DNA of 64,000 nucleotides from JAYQKL01 sp038142705. GTDB taxonomy: Bacteria; Pseudomonadota; Alphaproteobacteria; RS24. Made by a program: the position numbers and the translations under genes. Shown piece after piece: positions 40,694 through 49,827 of the stretch. The DNA lies in NCBI GenBank assembly GCA_965217015.1, contig OZ244224.1, positions 124,001 to 188,000 on the forward strand. Direction: 5' to 3'. Position 1 is the stretch's first letter. Each line of letters opens with the position of its first letter. The notes under the pieces were generated by a model that made no database searches, had not been told where the DNA came from, and worked only from the letters and a program-made list of their open reading frames with translations.

Positions 40694-41818
40694 TTAATTA
40701 TATTTTTTCAAAATCATATTTCCGGCTGAATAACCGGCGCCAAAAGCACATAAAATACCAATATCACCAATATTCAAATCAAGTTTATTTTGGTGAAAAG
40801 CAATGATGGAGCCAGCTGAACTGGTATTAGCATATTTTTGCAAAATATTGGGCTGCTCTGATGGCTCTGGCGTGCGGCCCATGATTTTTTTTCCTAAAAA
40901 ATCATTCATATTGATATTGGCCTGATGCAACCACATGCGTGACAGATTGTCCGATGTCAAATTATGTTCAGCTAAATGGTCTAAAATCATTTGTGATACG
41001 AGGGGTAAGACTTCCTTAAAAACGCTGCGCCCATTTTGCACAAATAATTTATCATCATCAAACATGGTTTCGGGGGTGGCGCGATTGAGATAGCCGCCAT
41101 TGTTTCGAATATTGTTTGAAAATTGTGTGTAAAGTTTGGTCGCCAGCACCTCAAAAGCATTTTCAGACTGGCATAAATCCTCACGCTCAATAATCGCAGC
41201 TGTGCAAACATCACCAAATATAAAATGACTGTCGCGGTCACAAAAATTCAAATGCCCGGAGCAAATTTCAGGATTGAGCATCAGCACACGCCCTGCCGAG
41301 CCTGACTTAATCATATCGCTGGCGACATTAATGGCAAATGCAGCCGATGCGCAGCCGACTATCATGTCAAACCCAAAACCCTGAATGCCGAGCAGGTCTT
41401 GCACCTCAACGGCAATTTGCGGATAGGCGCGCTCTGTGTTTGAGCAAGACACAATCACCGCGTCTATATCATTGGGTTGTAAATTGGCGTTCTCAAGCGC
41501 TTGTTTTGCCGCGTTAACAGAAATTTCAGCGAATATGGAAGGTTCTTCATTGCTGCGCGGGCGCAGGCGTGGGGCCATAATGTTAATATCCAGCACATTT
41601 TCTTTATCGACCACATAGCGGCTTTCAATACCAGACGCTTTATGGATAAAGGCCGCGCTGGAATGCTCTTTGGCCTCTAGCTCGCCTGCCTCAATCGCTT
41701 GTTTGTTTTCCGTATTAAATTTATCAACATAGGCATTATAGCTGGCAACCAATTCCTCATTGCTAATGCTGTGCGGTGGTGTGTAAACACCGGTTCCACT
41801 GATTAAAATACGCGTCAT
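40694..41818 (-). CDS. beta-ketoacyl-ACP synthase III-like protein (FabH family)
   Basis: A 374-residue thiolase-fold condensing enzyme. The FabH triad is present: C156 in VGCASAAFAIN, H298 in LHQANINMND and N331 in YANTSSAGSII. It is longer than housekeeping FabH (about 320), mainly from an insertion around residues 30-70, and resembles the longer FabH-like proteins that use medium-chain acyl-CoA in some Gram-negatives. It stands alone, far from any fab cluster, so it is unlikely to be the main FabH; specificity is unknown. ATG 41818 has a strong GGAGGGG site; a TTG at 41830 is unnecessary. Confidence 0.88.
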   Translation of the reverse strand: MTRILISGTGVYTPPHSISNEELVASYNAYVDKFNTENKQAIEAGELEAKEHSSAAFIHKASGIESRYVVDKENVLDINIMAPRLRPRSNEEPSIFAEISVNAAKQALENANLQPNDIDAVIVSCSNTERAYPQIAVEVQDLLGIQGFGFDMIVGCASAAFAINVASDMIKSGSAGRVLMLNPEICSGHLNFCDRDSHFIFGDVCTAAIIEREDLCQSENAFEVLATKLYTQFSNNIRNNGGYLNRATPETMFDDDKLFVQNGRSVFKEVLPLVSQMILDHLAEHNLTSDNLSRMWLHQANINMNDFLGKKIMGRTPEPSEQPNILQKYANTSSAGSIIAFHQNKLDLNIGDIGILCAFGAGYSAGNMILKKYN

Positions 41819-41907
41819 AATCCCCTCCAAGATAGGGTCATATTAAAGTGTAAGGGGGTGCGTTTCTATAAAAAAACGACAAAAGCTCATGGCAATGGCT
41901 AAAAAAA

Positions 41908-42711
41908 TTAGCTCATGGGTTTGATGGTAATGTCAGCCTGATCTGTGTTGAGGGCGTCTTGGCTGGCATCAAGCCTTATCAGAGCAACAGCCTGGTCGCC
42001 GCAAATGGCACGGATTTCTCCAACCCGTCTGTCGCCTGCCTTAATAGCATCACCAATTTGAGCTTTGCCTGTTATCGCCACTGGAAAAATCTGTTTGCGC
42101 AATTGCCCTTTGCGATAAGCGCGTGAGGTGACTTCTTGACCAATAAAGCAGCCCTTTTGGAAAGCAATGGCGTTTAGGTGGTCAAGGCGATATTCAAGCG
42201 GAAAAGCGCTGTTTGGGTCGATTTCACCCTGTCCTTCGCATATGCCCAAAGCCAATCTATGAGCGATATAATCTTTGAGGGTTTTATTGGCAGATTGTGG
42301 GTTTAGGTTTAATGCCCGAAAGCCCAGTGCCGAATGACGCGGGTCTGGAAAAATAGTCTCAGCTGGCTCAGGCGTACTGCCCCAAATTGCTGAAACGGTC
42401 ATTTCTTCTGCATTTATGGTGACATCAGCGCGCAATTTATAAAAGCCAAGACGCTTTTCCAGTAAGGGTCGGCTTTCGTGGCTGACATCAATCAATATGG
42501 CATCGGCGTGTTGATACAGAAAAAAATCAAACATAACCTTGCCTTGCGGGCTTAATAAGCAGCTATAGAGCGGGTTTTCGGGGGTCAGGGCATCAATATC
42601 ATTGCTCACCAGCCCTTGTAAAAAACTTCGGCTTTGCGGGCCGCTCACCCGCAAAATGGCGCGGTCTGTTAGCGTGGCGATGGCATTTTCAAATTGGTGG
42701 GTCATCGTCAT
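41908..42711 (-). CDS. ygfZ: folate-binding protein YgfZ
   Basis: A GcvT-related protein needed for some Fe-S enzymes such as MiaB in E. coli. The signature is the KGC-containing stretch FQKGCFIGQEVTSRAYRKGQ; the N-terminal RAILRVSGPQSRSFLQGLVSND and YSCLLSPQGKVMFDFF also match. Of three nearby ATGs, 42711 is preferred because AAAGG lies about six bases upstream; 42735 has no ribosome site. It has 267 residues from this start. The gene is divergent from the GT9 gene. Confidence 0.92.
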   Translation of the reverse strand: MTMTHQFENAIATLTDRAILRVSGPQSRSFLQGLVSNDIDALTPENPLYSCLLSPQGKVMFDFFLYQHADAILIDVSHESRPLLEKRLGFYKLRADVTINAEEMTVSAIWGSTPEPAETIFPDPRHSALGFRALNLNPQSANKTLKDYIAHRLALGICEGQGEIDPNSAFPLEYRLDHLNAIAFQKGCFIGQEVTSRAYRKGQLRKQIFPVAITGKAQIGDAIKAGDRRVGEIRAICGDQAVALIRLDASQDALNTDQADITIKPMS

Positions 42712-42855
42712 AAATGGCCTTTTATTTTGATGCATATACGAATGGGTGCTTCGGGTATTTAATTTCAGCTGACTATAAGCAAAATTACGGGCACCGGATA
42801 GAGATTTATTACTGTTTGTGTTAAGCTGTTGCCATTATTCATGTAAAACATAGCT

Positions 42856-43824
42856 ATGCTCGATTCGCGTCAAATCCTTTTTATCACTTCCAATCGTATT
42901 GGAGATGCCATTTTATCAACCGGTTTGCTGGGCTATTTGATAGAGCAAGATCCTGATGTGCAAATCACAGTTGCTTGTGGCCCTTTGGCGCATGATTTAT
43001 TTGTTAATGTGCCAAATGTGGTTGAAGTGCATGTGATGCGAAAAAAATCGTTTTCACGGCACTGGCTGGGCTTGATGGCTAAAACGCTTGGCCGGCAATG
43101 GCATCGGGTTATTGATTTGCGCGGGTCAGCCACAGCCTATTTATTATGGGCGCGCCATCGCCATGTTTTGCGGGCTGACCATGAATTGCCAAGGGTTGAG
43201 CATATTGGCGGGGTGATGGGGCTATCGCCACCGCCCGCACCGCGCATATGGATTGATGAGGCCTCGCGGCAAAAAGTGGCGGCACAATTGCCGCAAGACC
43301 GCCCCATTGTGACGATTGGGTCAACATCTAATTGGGCGCCGAAATCATGGCCAGCTGAGCGCTTTGCGCAATTGGTTTGGCATATAGCGCGCCCAGACGG
43401 GGTGTTACCCAATGCCCAAATTGTTTTGCAGGGCGGGCCTGGTGAAGAAAGAGAACTTGAGCCGATTTTGACAGCTTTACCCCCTGGGCAGGTGACCAAT
43501 CTCGCAGGTTGTGATTTAATGATGGCGGCGGCAAGTATGGAAAAAGCGGCGGTCTATATTGGTAATGATAGCGGTTTGACACATTTGGCAGCAGCGGTTG
43601 GGATACCAACACTTGCGCTTTTTGGCCCAACGCGAGATGATTTATATGCCCCATGGGGCGCGCATACAAAAACTGTACGCGGGCAATCATATGAAGCAAT
43701 TATGGCGCGGCATGAGTTTCATTATGACAGTCGTGACAGTTTTATGGGGGATATAACCGTCGAGCAGGCTTATCAGGGCGTATTGGAATTGCTTGGAAAA
43801 CAGGAAATAAAAAATGAGTTATGA
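42856..43824 (+). CDS. glycosyltransferase family 9 (heptosyltransferase-like)
   Basis: A 322-residue GT-B glycosyltransferase related to the ADP-heptose:LPS heptosyltransferases. N-terminal FITSNRIGDAILSTGLLGYL and C-terminal YIGNDSGLTHLAAAVGIPT with LALFGPTRDD are family motifs; the mid-section VTIGSTSNWAPKSWP is the usual domain linker. It probably adds a sugar to lipopolysaccharide core at the inner membrane; donor and acceptor are unknown. It overlaps the dihydroorotase start by 11 bases. Confidence 0.9.
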   Translation: MLDSRQILFITSNRIGDAILSTGLLGYLIEQDPDVQITVACGPLAHDLFVNVPNVVEVHVMRKKSFSRHWLGLMAKTLGRQWHRVIDLRGSATAYLLWARHRHVLRADHELPRVEHIGGVMGLSPPPAPRIWIDEASRQKVAAQLPQDRPIVTIGSTSNWAPKSWPAERFAQLVWHIARPDGVLPNAQIVLQGGPGEERELEPILTALPPGQVTNLAGCDLMMAAASMEKAAVYIGNDSGLTHLAAAVGIPTLALFGPTRDDLYAPWGAHTKTVRGQSYEAIMARHEFHYDSRDSFMGDITVEQAYQGVLELLGKQEIKNEL

Positions 43825-45130
43825 GACGATTATTAAAGGCGGCGTGCTGGCAACATTAGATGGAGTTGTTGAAACCGATATTGCAATCAATGATGGCAAA
43901 TTTGCGGCGATTGGTGATGTTGAGGCTGCACAAGGTGCGCAGATTATTGATGCGACAGGGTTAACGATTTTGCCTGGTGTGATTGACACACAAGTGCATT
44001 TTCGAGAGCCAGGCAATGAGGGCAAGGAAGATTTAGAAAGCGGTTCTTTGGCGGCTGTCATGGGCGGTGTGACAGCAGTTTTTGAAATGCCGAACACAAA
44101 ACCACCCACCACAACGGTTGAGGCCATTGCCGATAAGGTGAAACGCGGGCGTGACCGCATGCATTGTGATTTTGCTTTTTACGCAGGCGGCACCGCCGAA
44201 AATGCCGATACGCTGGGCGAGCTTGAGCGCCAAGAAGGTGTTTGTGGCATTAAAGTTTTTATGGGGTCTTCAACAGGCAATTTACTGGTGCCTGATGATG
44301 AGGGTGTTGGTAAAGTTTTACGCAATATTCAGCGCCGCGCCGCGTTTCATAGTGAAGATGAGTTTCGATTGCGTGAGCGCCGCCCCTTAGCAGAAACCGG
44401 CAATGTGATGACGCATCCTGTGTGGCGCGATGAGGAAACCGCAATTTTATCAACCCGCCGTTTGCTGAAATTGGCGCGTGAAGCGGGTAAAAAAATTCAT
44501 GTTTTGCATGTCACCACAGAAGAAGAAATGCACATGCTGGCCGCCAATCGTGATTTGGTGTCAGTGGAAGTCACGCCGCAGCATTTAACGCTGGTGGCGC
44601 CGGATTGTTATGAGAGGCTTGGCACATTTGCACAAATGAACCCGCCTATCAGAGGTGCGCGCCATCGTGCTGCTTTGTGGAAGGCGTTAGAGCAAGGGGT
44701 GGTTGATGTGGTTGGTTCTGACCACGCGCCGCATACGCGTGAAGAAAAAGCCAATGCTTTTCCCAATTCCCCTTCTGGCATGCCAGGCGTGCAAACCCTC
44801 CTACCCCTTATGTTAAACCATATGGCTGAGGGCAAGTTATCACTTGAAAAACTGGTGGCATTGACCAGTGCTAATGCGCATAAGCTGTTTAATTTTACCT
44901 CTAAGGGCGAGGTGAAGCTGGGTAATGATGCTGATTTAACTTTTGTTGATTTGAAACGCCGCGAGACGATTGAAGAGGATTGGGTCGCCAGCCGTTGTGG
45001 GTGGTCGCCTTTTACCGGCATGGAAATTCAAGGCTGGGCGGTTGGCACAATGGTGCGCGGGCATCAGGTGATGTGGGAAAACCAATTGGTGACTCCATCA
45101 ATTGGCGCGCCCATAAAATTTAATCTTTGA
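43814..45130 (+). CDS. pyrC: dihydroorotase
   Basis: An amidohydrolase of pyrimidine synthesis that cyclises carbamoyl-aspartate to dihydroorotate. The 438-residue protein has the metal-binding HFREPGNEGKEDL, the probable carboxylated lysine in GIKVFMGSSTGN, histidines in HSEDEF and HVLHVTT, and the aspartate in GSDHAPHTREEK. The length and C-terminal barrel closure fit class I bacterial dihydroorotases (also called PyrC or PyrX types). Related hydantoinases are the main alternative. It starts within the GT9 gene after a CAGGAA site. Confidence 0.88.
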   Translation: MSYETIIKGGVLATLDGVVETDIAINDGKFAAIGDVEAAQGAQIIDATGLTILPGVIDTQVHFREPGNEGKEDLESGSLAAVMGGVTAVFEMPNTKPPTTTVEAIADKVKRGRDRMHCDFAFYAGGTAENADTLGELERQEGVCGIKVFMGSSTGNLLVPDDEGVGKVLRNIQRRAAFHSEDEFRLRERRPLAETGNVMTHPVWRDEETAILSTRRLLKLAREAGKKIHVLHVTTEEEMHMLAANRDLVSVEVTPQHLTLVAPDCYERLGTFAQMNPPIRGARHRAALWKALEQGVVDVVGSDHAPHTREEKANAFPNSPSGMPGVQTLLPLMLNHMAEGKLSLEKLVALTSANAHKLFNFTSKGEVKLGNDADLTFVDLKRRETIEEDWVASRCGWSPFTGMEIQGWAVGTMVRGHQVMWENQLVTPSIGAPIKFNL

Positions 45131-45642
45131 TGGTTTTTCAACTTAAATTTGATATTGGCAGATTGGTTTTGGTGGTGATTGCCAGTTTGGGTTTGATGCA
45201 TGCTTTACCGGTATCTGCTCAAACCCAAAATGAAACCGCGTCCGTTGCAGTGCTTCCAAAAGCACAGCTCAGTATATTTTCAACTTCAAGTCGGCAAGAA
45301 AAGCGGGCTGATTTTATTGTAGAGCTTGCCCGCACCCCAGAACACCAAAGGCAGGGGCTGATGTTTCGCCCCACATTGGCTGATAATGCGGGCATGTTAT
45401 TTGTTTTTAATAAGCCGCGTCAGGCGCGGTTTTGGATGCGGAACACGCTTATCCCGTTGGATATGATTTTTATTAAGTCCAATGGCGAAATTGAAACTAT
45501 TGTGACGCGCTGGGATACGCAATCAGACAGCCCCAGCCTATCAACAGGTAATGTGCGCTATGTGCTTGAAATCAACGCTGGCTTTGCGCAAAAATTAGGA
45601 ATTGAAGCAGGTCATTTTATCCAGCTTTCAGCCCTGCCATAG
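45130..45642 (+). CDS. DUF192 protein, secreted
   Basis: A 170-residue protein with an N-terminal signal segment (hydrophobic to about residue 30, ending ALPVSAQ) and a DUF192 domain from about residue 60. Characteristic are ELARTPEHQRQGLMFRPTL, NAGMLFVF, FWMRNTLIPLDMIFI and RYVLEINAGFAQKLGI. The family's function is unknown; it is widespread in Alphaproteobacteria. ATG 45130 overlaps the dihydroorotase stop by one base (TGATG), so translation is probably coupled. Confidence 0.88.
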   Translation: MVFQLKFDIGRLVLVVIASLGLMHALPVSAQTQNETASVAVLPKAQLSIFSTSSRQEKRADFIVELARTPEHQRQGLMFRPTLADNAGMLFVFNKPRQARFWMRNTLIPLDMIFIKSNGEIETIVTRWDTQSDSPSLSTGNVRYVLEINAGFAQKLGIEAGHFIQLSALP

Positions 45643-45675
45643 GTCGCGCTGTCAGCAAAGCGAAAGGAGTGAATA

Positions 45676-46407
45676 ATGTGTGGGCGATATGCGTTAATTA
45701 CACCCCCTGAGTCTTTGCGGAAATTATTAGATTTCACAAATCAGCCGAATTTTCCGGCGCGTTATAATATTGCGCCAACACAGCCTGTTCAAATTTTGCG
45801 CCAGCCCGCAGGTAGTCGGGAGCTGGCCACAGTGCGCTGGGGGTTTGTTCCCAGCTGGTTGAAGCCAGAGCAAGTCGCGCAAAGCCAGCGCCCACAGCAT
45901 AATGCCCGCGGTGAAACAGTGGCCGAAAAACCTTTTTTCCGAGACTCCTTTGCGCATCACCGTTGTCTTATCCCTGCCGATGCTTTTTATGAATGGAATC
46001 CAAAAACCAAACAGCCTTTTTGTGTGCGCCGCCGCGATGGTGCGCCGTTTATGATGGCGGGGCTGGCGGCGTTCTGGCAGGGCGCGGACGGCAGTGAGAT
46101 TGAAAGCTGCGCGGTTATCACAACCCAAGCCAATGAAACCTTATCGCCCATACATCATCGTATGCCCGTCATGTTGGCCCAAACAGACTGGGCAGATTGG
46201 TTGGAAACCCCTGCTGGTAAAGCTAAAAATTTACAGCCTTTGCTAACAGCCGCGCCTGAAGCTGATTTTGAGGCCGTGGCGATTGATCGCGCTGTGAATA
46301 AGCTTGAAAATGACTCGTCTAAGCTTTGGCAGGCGGTGGATGTGGAAACGAAACCGCGTGAGCCTGCGGTAACACAAAAACCAAACCCGCAAATGGATTT
46401 ATTTTAA
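45676..46407 (+). CDS. SRAP/YedK (HMCES) family abasic-site sensor protein
   Basis: A 243-residue SOS-response-associated protein that forms a stable thiazolidine crosslink with abasic sites in single-stranded DNA. The catalytic Cys2 follows the initiator methionine (MCGRYAL). N76 is in HNARGETV, E106 in FYEWNP and H160 in IHHRMPV, all in the expected order and spacing. The AAAGGAG ribosome site lies upstream. No LexA box was found. Its stop overlaps the convergent sua5 stop by four bases. Confidence 0.95.
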   Translation: MCGRYALITPPESLRKLLDFTNQPNFPARYNIAPTQPVQILRQPAGSRELATVRWGFVPSWLKPEQVAQSQRPQHNARGETVAEKPFFRDSFAHHRCLIPADAFYEWNPKTKQPFCVRRRDGAPFMMAGLAAFWQGADGSEIESCAVITTQANETLSPIHHRMPVMLAQTDWADWLETPAGKAKNLQPLLTAAPEADFEAVAIDRAVNKLENDSSKLWQAVDVETKPREPAVTQKPNPQMDLF

Positions 46408-47372
46408 CGCCCTTGCGCGGCGCGTGTGAGGCGGTCATTTATGGCCGCGCCCAAGCCAGTTTCTGGAATATGCATGACCGCAATTTTTTCAGTCTTGCTG
46501 TCAAGCTCATGTAAAGCGGCAAAAAGATTGGCGGCTGCCTCGTTCAGATTTCTGGTTTCACTTAAATTTATCAATGGCCCCTCATGCGCAAGCGGCGGGC
46601 CAAAGGCTAACAAAGCCTCGTCTGGTTCAACGTGGGTGGCGTTAATGCGCAGCGTGGCCTGCGGGGCATAATGTTTAAGCAACCGACCTGGCGCGAGTTT
46701 GGCGCTTGTCGCGTCTGCGGTGTCATCTGACTCTGGAAGATGTGATATTTTACACCCCAAATATGCCTCGATTTCTTCAGTCGCAAGGCCGCCTAAGCGC
46801 AAAACAGTAGGGGTCTCAGACAGGCAGCCAATGATTGTGGACTCCAGTCCGATTTCAGCCGCATGTCCCTCTGTATCTCCCTCTAATATTGAAATATCAG
46901 GCAAAGAGTTTTGTACATGAATCGCTTTTGTTGGACTTAAAGTGCCAGATTGATTGGCGCTTGGCGCGGCAATCGGGCAATCAGCTTGTTCAATGAGCGT
47001 GCGCGCCAATGGGTTGGCTGGCACCCGCAGGGCAATGGTTGGCAAGCCAGCACTCACCAAATCATGTATCTGACAATCTGGCTGGCGTGGCACAACGAGG
47101 GTGAGCGGGCCTGGCCAAAATTTTTCCGCCAAGGCCAGCGCGGTTTCATCAAACACACCGATTTTTGTTGCGGCAGCAAGGTTTGGCACATGGACAATGA
47201 GCGGATTGAAGCTCGGTCTTTGTTTGGTTAAAAAAATTTGCGCAATGGCGGTGCCATTTGTTGCGTCAGCGCCGAGCCCATAGACGGTTTCAGTGGGAAA
47301 GGCGACGCAGTTTCCTTGCCGGATTTCTGCCGCTAACAGGCTTATATTTTCTGTTGTGGGTGCAAAAATCAT
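46404..47372 (-). CDS. sua5: L-threonylcarbamoyladenylate synthase (Sua5/TsaC)
   Basis: Makes threonylcarbamoyl-AMP for the t6A37 modification of tRNA. The 322-residue protein has the YrdC domain (NCVAFPTETVYGLGADAT, KQRPSFNPLIVHV, PSANQSGTLSPT) followed by a C-terminal Sua5 domain, which is longer than E. coli TsaC. I use ATG 47372, preceded by an AGGTG site; ATG 47390 would add six residues. It converges on the SRAP gene and is divergent from the MBL-fold gene. Confidence 0.93.
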   Translation of the reverse strand: MIFAPTTENISLLAAEIRQGNCVAFPTETVYGLGADATNGTAIAQIFLTKQRPSFNPLIVHVPNLAAATKIGVFDETALALAEKFWPGPLTLVVPRQPDCQIHDLVSAGLPTIALRVPANPLARTLIEQADCPIAAPSANQSGTLSPTKAIHVQNSLPDISILEGDTEGHAAEIGLESTIIGCLSETPTVLRLGGLATEEIEAYLGCKISHLPESDDTADATSAKLAPGRLLKHYAPQATLRINATHVEPDEALLAFGPPLAHEGPLINLSETRNLNEAAANLFAALHELDSKTEKIAVMHIPETGLGAAINDRLTRAAQGR

Positions 47373-47529
47373 CAACACACACCTTTTCATGGCTTCAATA
47401 CTCTTTCATAGCTTGAGCCAAACGCACTGGCTAGTCTATAATGACAAAACAAATATAAATTCCAGCATAGAAAATTCTCCCCAAATTCTGATAAGCTGAC
47501 TTTATGTCCTTTTGACAGAAAGCAAAAAC

Positions 47530-48612
47530 ATGACCAACCCATCGCAAAGCGCATTTCCAACGCCGCCTTCATCAATCGATAAGCTGTCTTATCCATTTGA
47601 GGAAGTGCCTGAAAAATCGACCATAATGGAGGTTGCGTCAGGGGTTTTTTGGATTCGCATGCCACTTAAATTCTCGCTCGACCATATTAATTTATGGCTT
47701 TTAGATGATGGCGATGGCTGGGTGTTGGTTGATACCTCAATGGACACACCGGATATGCGCGAGATTTGGGAAGAAATTATCGCGCAATATTGCCAAAACA
47801 AACCGATAAAGCGGGTCTTTTGCACACATATGCACCCTGACCATGTTGGGCTTGCTGGTTGGCTGGTTGAAAAATTTGACGGTGATTTGCTGATGTCGCG
47901 TCTGGAATATTTAACCTGTCGTGTTTTGGCGGCAGATACTGGCAAAAGCGCGCCGCCAGAAGGGATTAAATTTTATCGCCAGCATGATATGTCTGATGCG
48001 TTTATCGAAGGTTACAAGAAAATGTTCGGCGCGTTTGGGCGGGTTATTTATCGCATGCCACAAAATTATACCCGCATGAAGGACCGAGATATTTTGACGA
48101 TTGGCGGGCGCGATTGGGAACTGATTGGCGGCAATGGGCATTCACCGGAACATCTTTGCCTATATTGTGCTGAATTGGGGGTGTTTATCACCGGCGATCA
48201 GGTTTTGCCAAAAATTTCCTCGCATATTGGTACTTTTCCTACTGAGCCAGCATCAGATAATTTGAGGGACTGGATTGAAAGTTGCGCCGCGATTAAACAG
48301 CGTGTGCCAGAAAATGTGCTTGTTTTACCAGCCCATAACACCCCTTTTTATGGGCTGCATGTGCGCTTGCAAAATTTGATTGATAATCATGAAAACGCCC
48401 TGATGCGCCTTTTAGCCATTTTAGAAACGCCGCATAAGGCGAGTGATAATGTCCTGTTTAAGCAGCTTTTTAAGCGCAAAATTGATGAAACAAATTTAGG
48501 TATGGCACTGAGCGAAACACTGTCGCATCTAAATTGTCTTATCAATCGCGGTTTGGTACGCCATAGCCAAGACGAAAAAGGTGTTTTATGGTATGAAGCG
48601 GTGAAAGCATAA
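47530..48612 (+). CDS. MBL-fold metallohydrolase
   Basis: A 360-residue protein with a metallo-beta-lactamase domain: the metal motif is CTHMHPDHVGLAG, then a histidine in GGNGHSPEHLCLY, an aspartate in FITGDQVLP and a late histidine in VLPAHNTPF. A C-terminal winged-helix-like segment (ETLSHLNCLINRGLVRH) is seen in a group often annotated as MBL-fold hydrolases similar to LACTB2. The substrate is unknown. ATG 47530 is used; an in-frame TTG at 47512 is possible. It lies 19 bases upstream of xseB. Confidence 0.86.
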   Translation: MTNPSQSAFPTPPSSIDKLSYPFEEVPEKSTIMEVASGVFWIRMPLKFSLDHINLWLLDDGDGWVLVDTSMDTPDMREIWEEIIAQYCQNKPIKRVFCTHMHPDHVGLAGWLVEKFDGDLLMSRLEYLTCRVLAADTGKSAPPEGIKFYRQHDMSDAFIEGYKKMFGAFGRVIYRMPQNYTRMKDRDILTIGGRDWELIGGNGHSPEHLCLYCAELGVFITGDQVLPKISSHIGTFPTEPASDNLRDWIESCAAIKQRVPENVLVLPAHNTPFYGLHVRLQNLIDNHENALMRLLAILETPHKASDNVLFKQLFKRKIDETNLGMALSETLSHLNCLINRGLVRHSQDEKGVLWYEAVKA

Positions 48613-48631
48613 AGAACGAGTAAGGTGGAAT

Positions 48632-48880
48632 ATGAGCGACGAAAAAACAATTGCTGACGATATTTTGGAAATGAGCTTTGAGCAGGCTCTGGCCGCCCTT
48701 GAAGACATTGTTAATCGTTTGGAAACAGGTGATGTGGCTTTAGAGGAATCAATTGCGATTTATCAGCGCGGCAATCAGTTGCGCGCACATTGCGATAATA
48801 AGCTGAAAGACGCGCAAGCTAAAATTGAAAAAATTACCGATAATGGGTCCGCGCGCGAAGCTTTGGATATTGAAGACTAA
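48632..48880 (+). CDS. xseB: exodeoxyribonuclease VII small subunit
   Basis: An 82-residue small subunit of exonuclease VII, which degrades single-stranded DNA in both directions with XseA. The family pattern is SFEQALAALEDIVNRLETGDVALEESIAIYQRG (seen in pieces FEQALAALE and LETGDVALEESI), followed by a coiled tail. xseA is not in the window. The ATG has a well-placed AAGGTGG site. Its stop overlaps the ispA start (TAATG), an arrangement conserved in many Alphaproteobacteria. Confidence 0.94.
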   Translation: MSDEKTIADDILEMSFEQALAALEDIVNRLETGDVALEESIAIYQRGNQLRAHCDNKLKDAQAKIEKITDNGSAREALDIED

Positions 48881-49767
48881 TGCATCATATGAATAAGCAA
48901 GCAAGTGAAGCCGCCGCGCTGGTGGATAAATGCTTGCATCAGATTTTAACCAAACCAGAAAGCCCAGAGGGCAAAATTGTCGAGGCTATGCGCTATAGCG
49001 TTTTGGGCGGTGGTAAGCGTTTTCGTGCTTTTTTATGTTGTGCGACAGCCAATTTATTTAATGTGGACCCCATGCATGCGGCGCGGGCGGCATCTGCCAT
49101 AGAGTGCATACATAGCTATTCCCTGATACATGACGACTTGCCCTGCATGGACGATGATGACATGCGGCGCGGTAAGCCTTCTTTGCATCGGGCTTATGAC
49201 GAGGCGACAGCGATTTTGGCGGGTGATGCGCTGCTGACGCTTGCTTTTGAGATTTTATCAGATGAGGCAACGCACCCACGCAAAGCCGTGCGGCTGGATT
49301 TGATTGCAGGGCTGGCCAAAGCCTCTGGTGTTGCGGGCATGGTTGGCGGGCAGATATTTGATTTACTCAGCCCGCAAATGGAGCTTGATGCGGGCAGTCT
49401 GACGCATTTGCAGCAGTTAAAAACCGGCGCGCTTATTCGTTTTTCGGTTGAGGCAGGGGCGATTTTGGGTTTTGCCGATACAGATAAACGGCACGCTCTG
49501 ATTGCTTATGCGCATGATATTGGCTTGGCGTTCCAGATTGCTGATGATTTGCTTGATGTGCTGGAAACGTCAGATGTGCTTGGCAAAACCGCGGGCAAAG
49601 ACGCGGCGAGTGGCAAGGTGACTTTTGTCTCTTTGCTCGGTGTAGAGCGGGCTGAAGCGCAGGCAAATATGCTTGTAGAGCAGGCAATTCAGCATATATC
49701 TATATTTGGTAAAGAGGCAGAGACGCTGCGCGAAGCGGCGCGATTTGTTATTCATCGCCAAAACTGA
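48880..49767 (+). CDS. ispA: farnesyl/geranyl diphosphate synthase
   Basis: A short-chain trans-prenyltransferase (295 residues) that condenses IPP with DMAPP and GPP, most likely to farnesyl diphosphate. The first aspartate-rich motif is IHDDLPCMDDDDMRRG, with the two-residue spacer of bacterial FPP synthases. The second is QIADDLLDVLE. GGGKRFRAFL and GKVTFVSLLG also match. It overlaps xseB and precedes dxs by about 60 bases, so the operon makes and then uses MEP-pathway units. Confidence 0.95.
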   Translation: MHHMNKQASEAAALVDKCLHQILTKPESPEGKIVEAMRYSVLGGGKRFRAFLCCATANLFNVDPMHAARAASAIECIHSYSLIHDDLPCMDDDDMRRGKPSLHRAYDEATAILAGDALLTLAFEILSDEATHPRKAVRLDLIAGLAKASGVAGMVGGQIFDLLSPQMELDAGSLTHLQQLKTGALIRFSVEAGAILGFADTDKRHALIAYAHDIGLAFQIADDLLDVLETSDVLGKTAGKDAASGKVTFVSLLGVERAEAQANMLVEQAIQHISIFGKEAETLREAARFVIHRQN

Positions 49768-49827
49768 TAAACAAAGCTGGTTTTTGATTAAGACATTGAA
49801 ACCCATATGAGAAACCTAAAGAGATAG

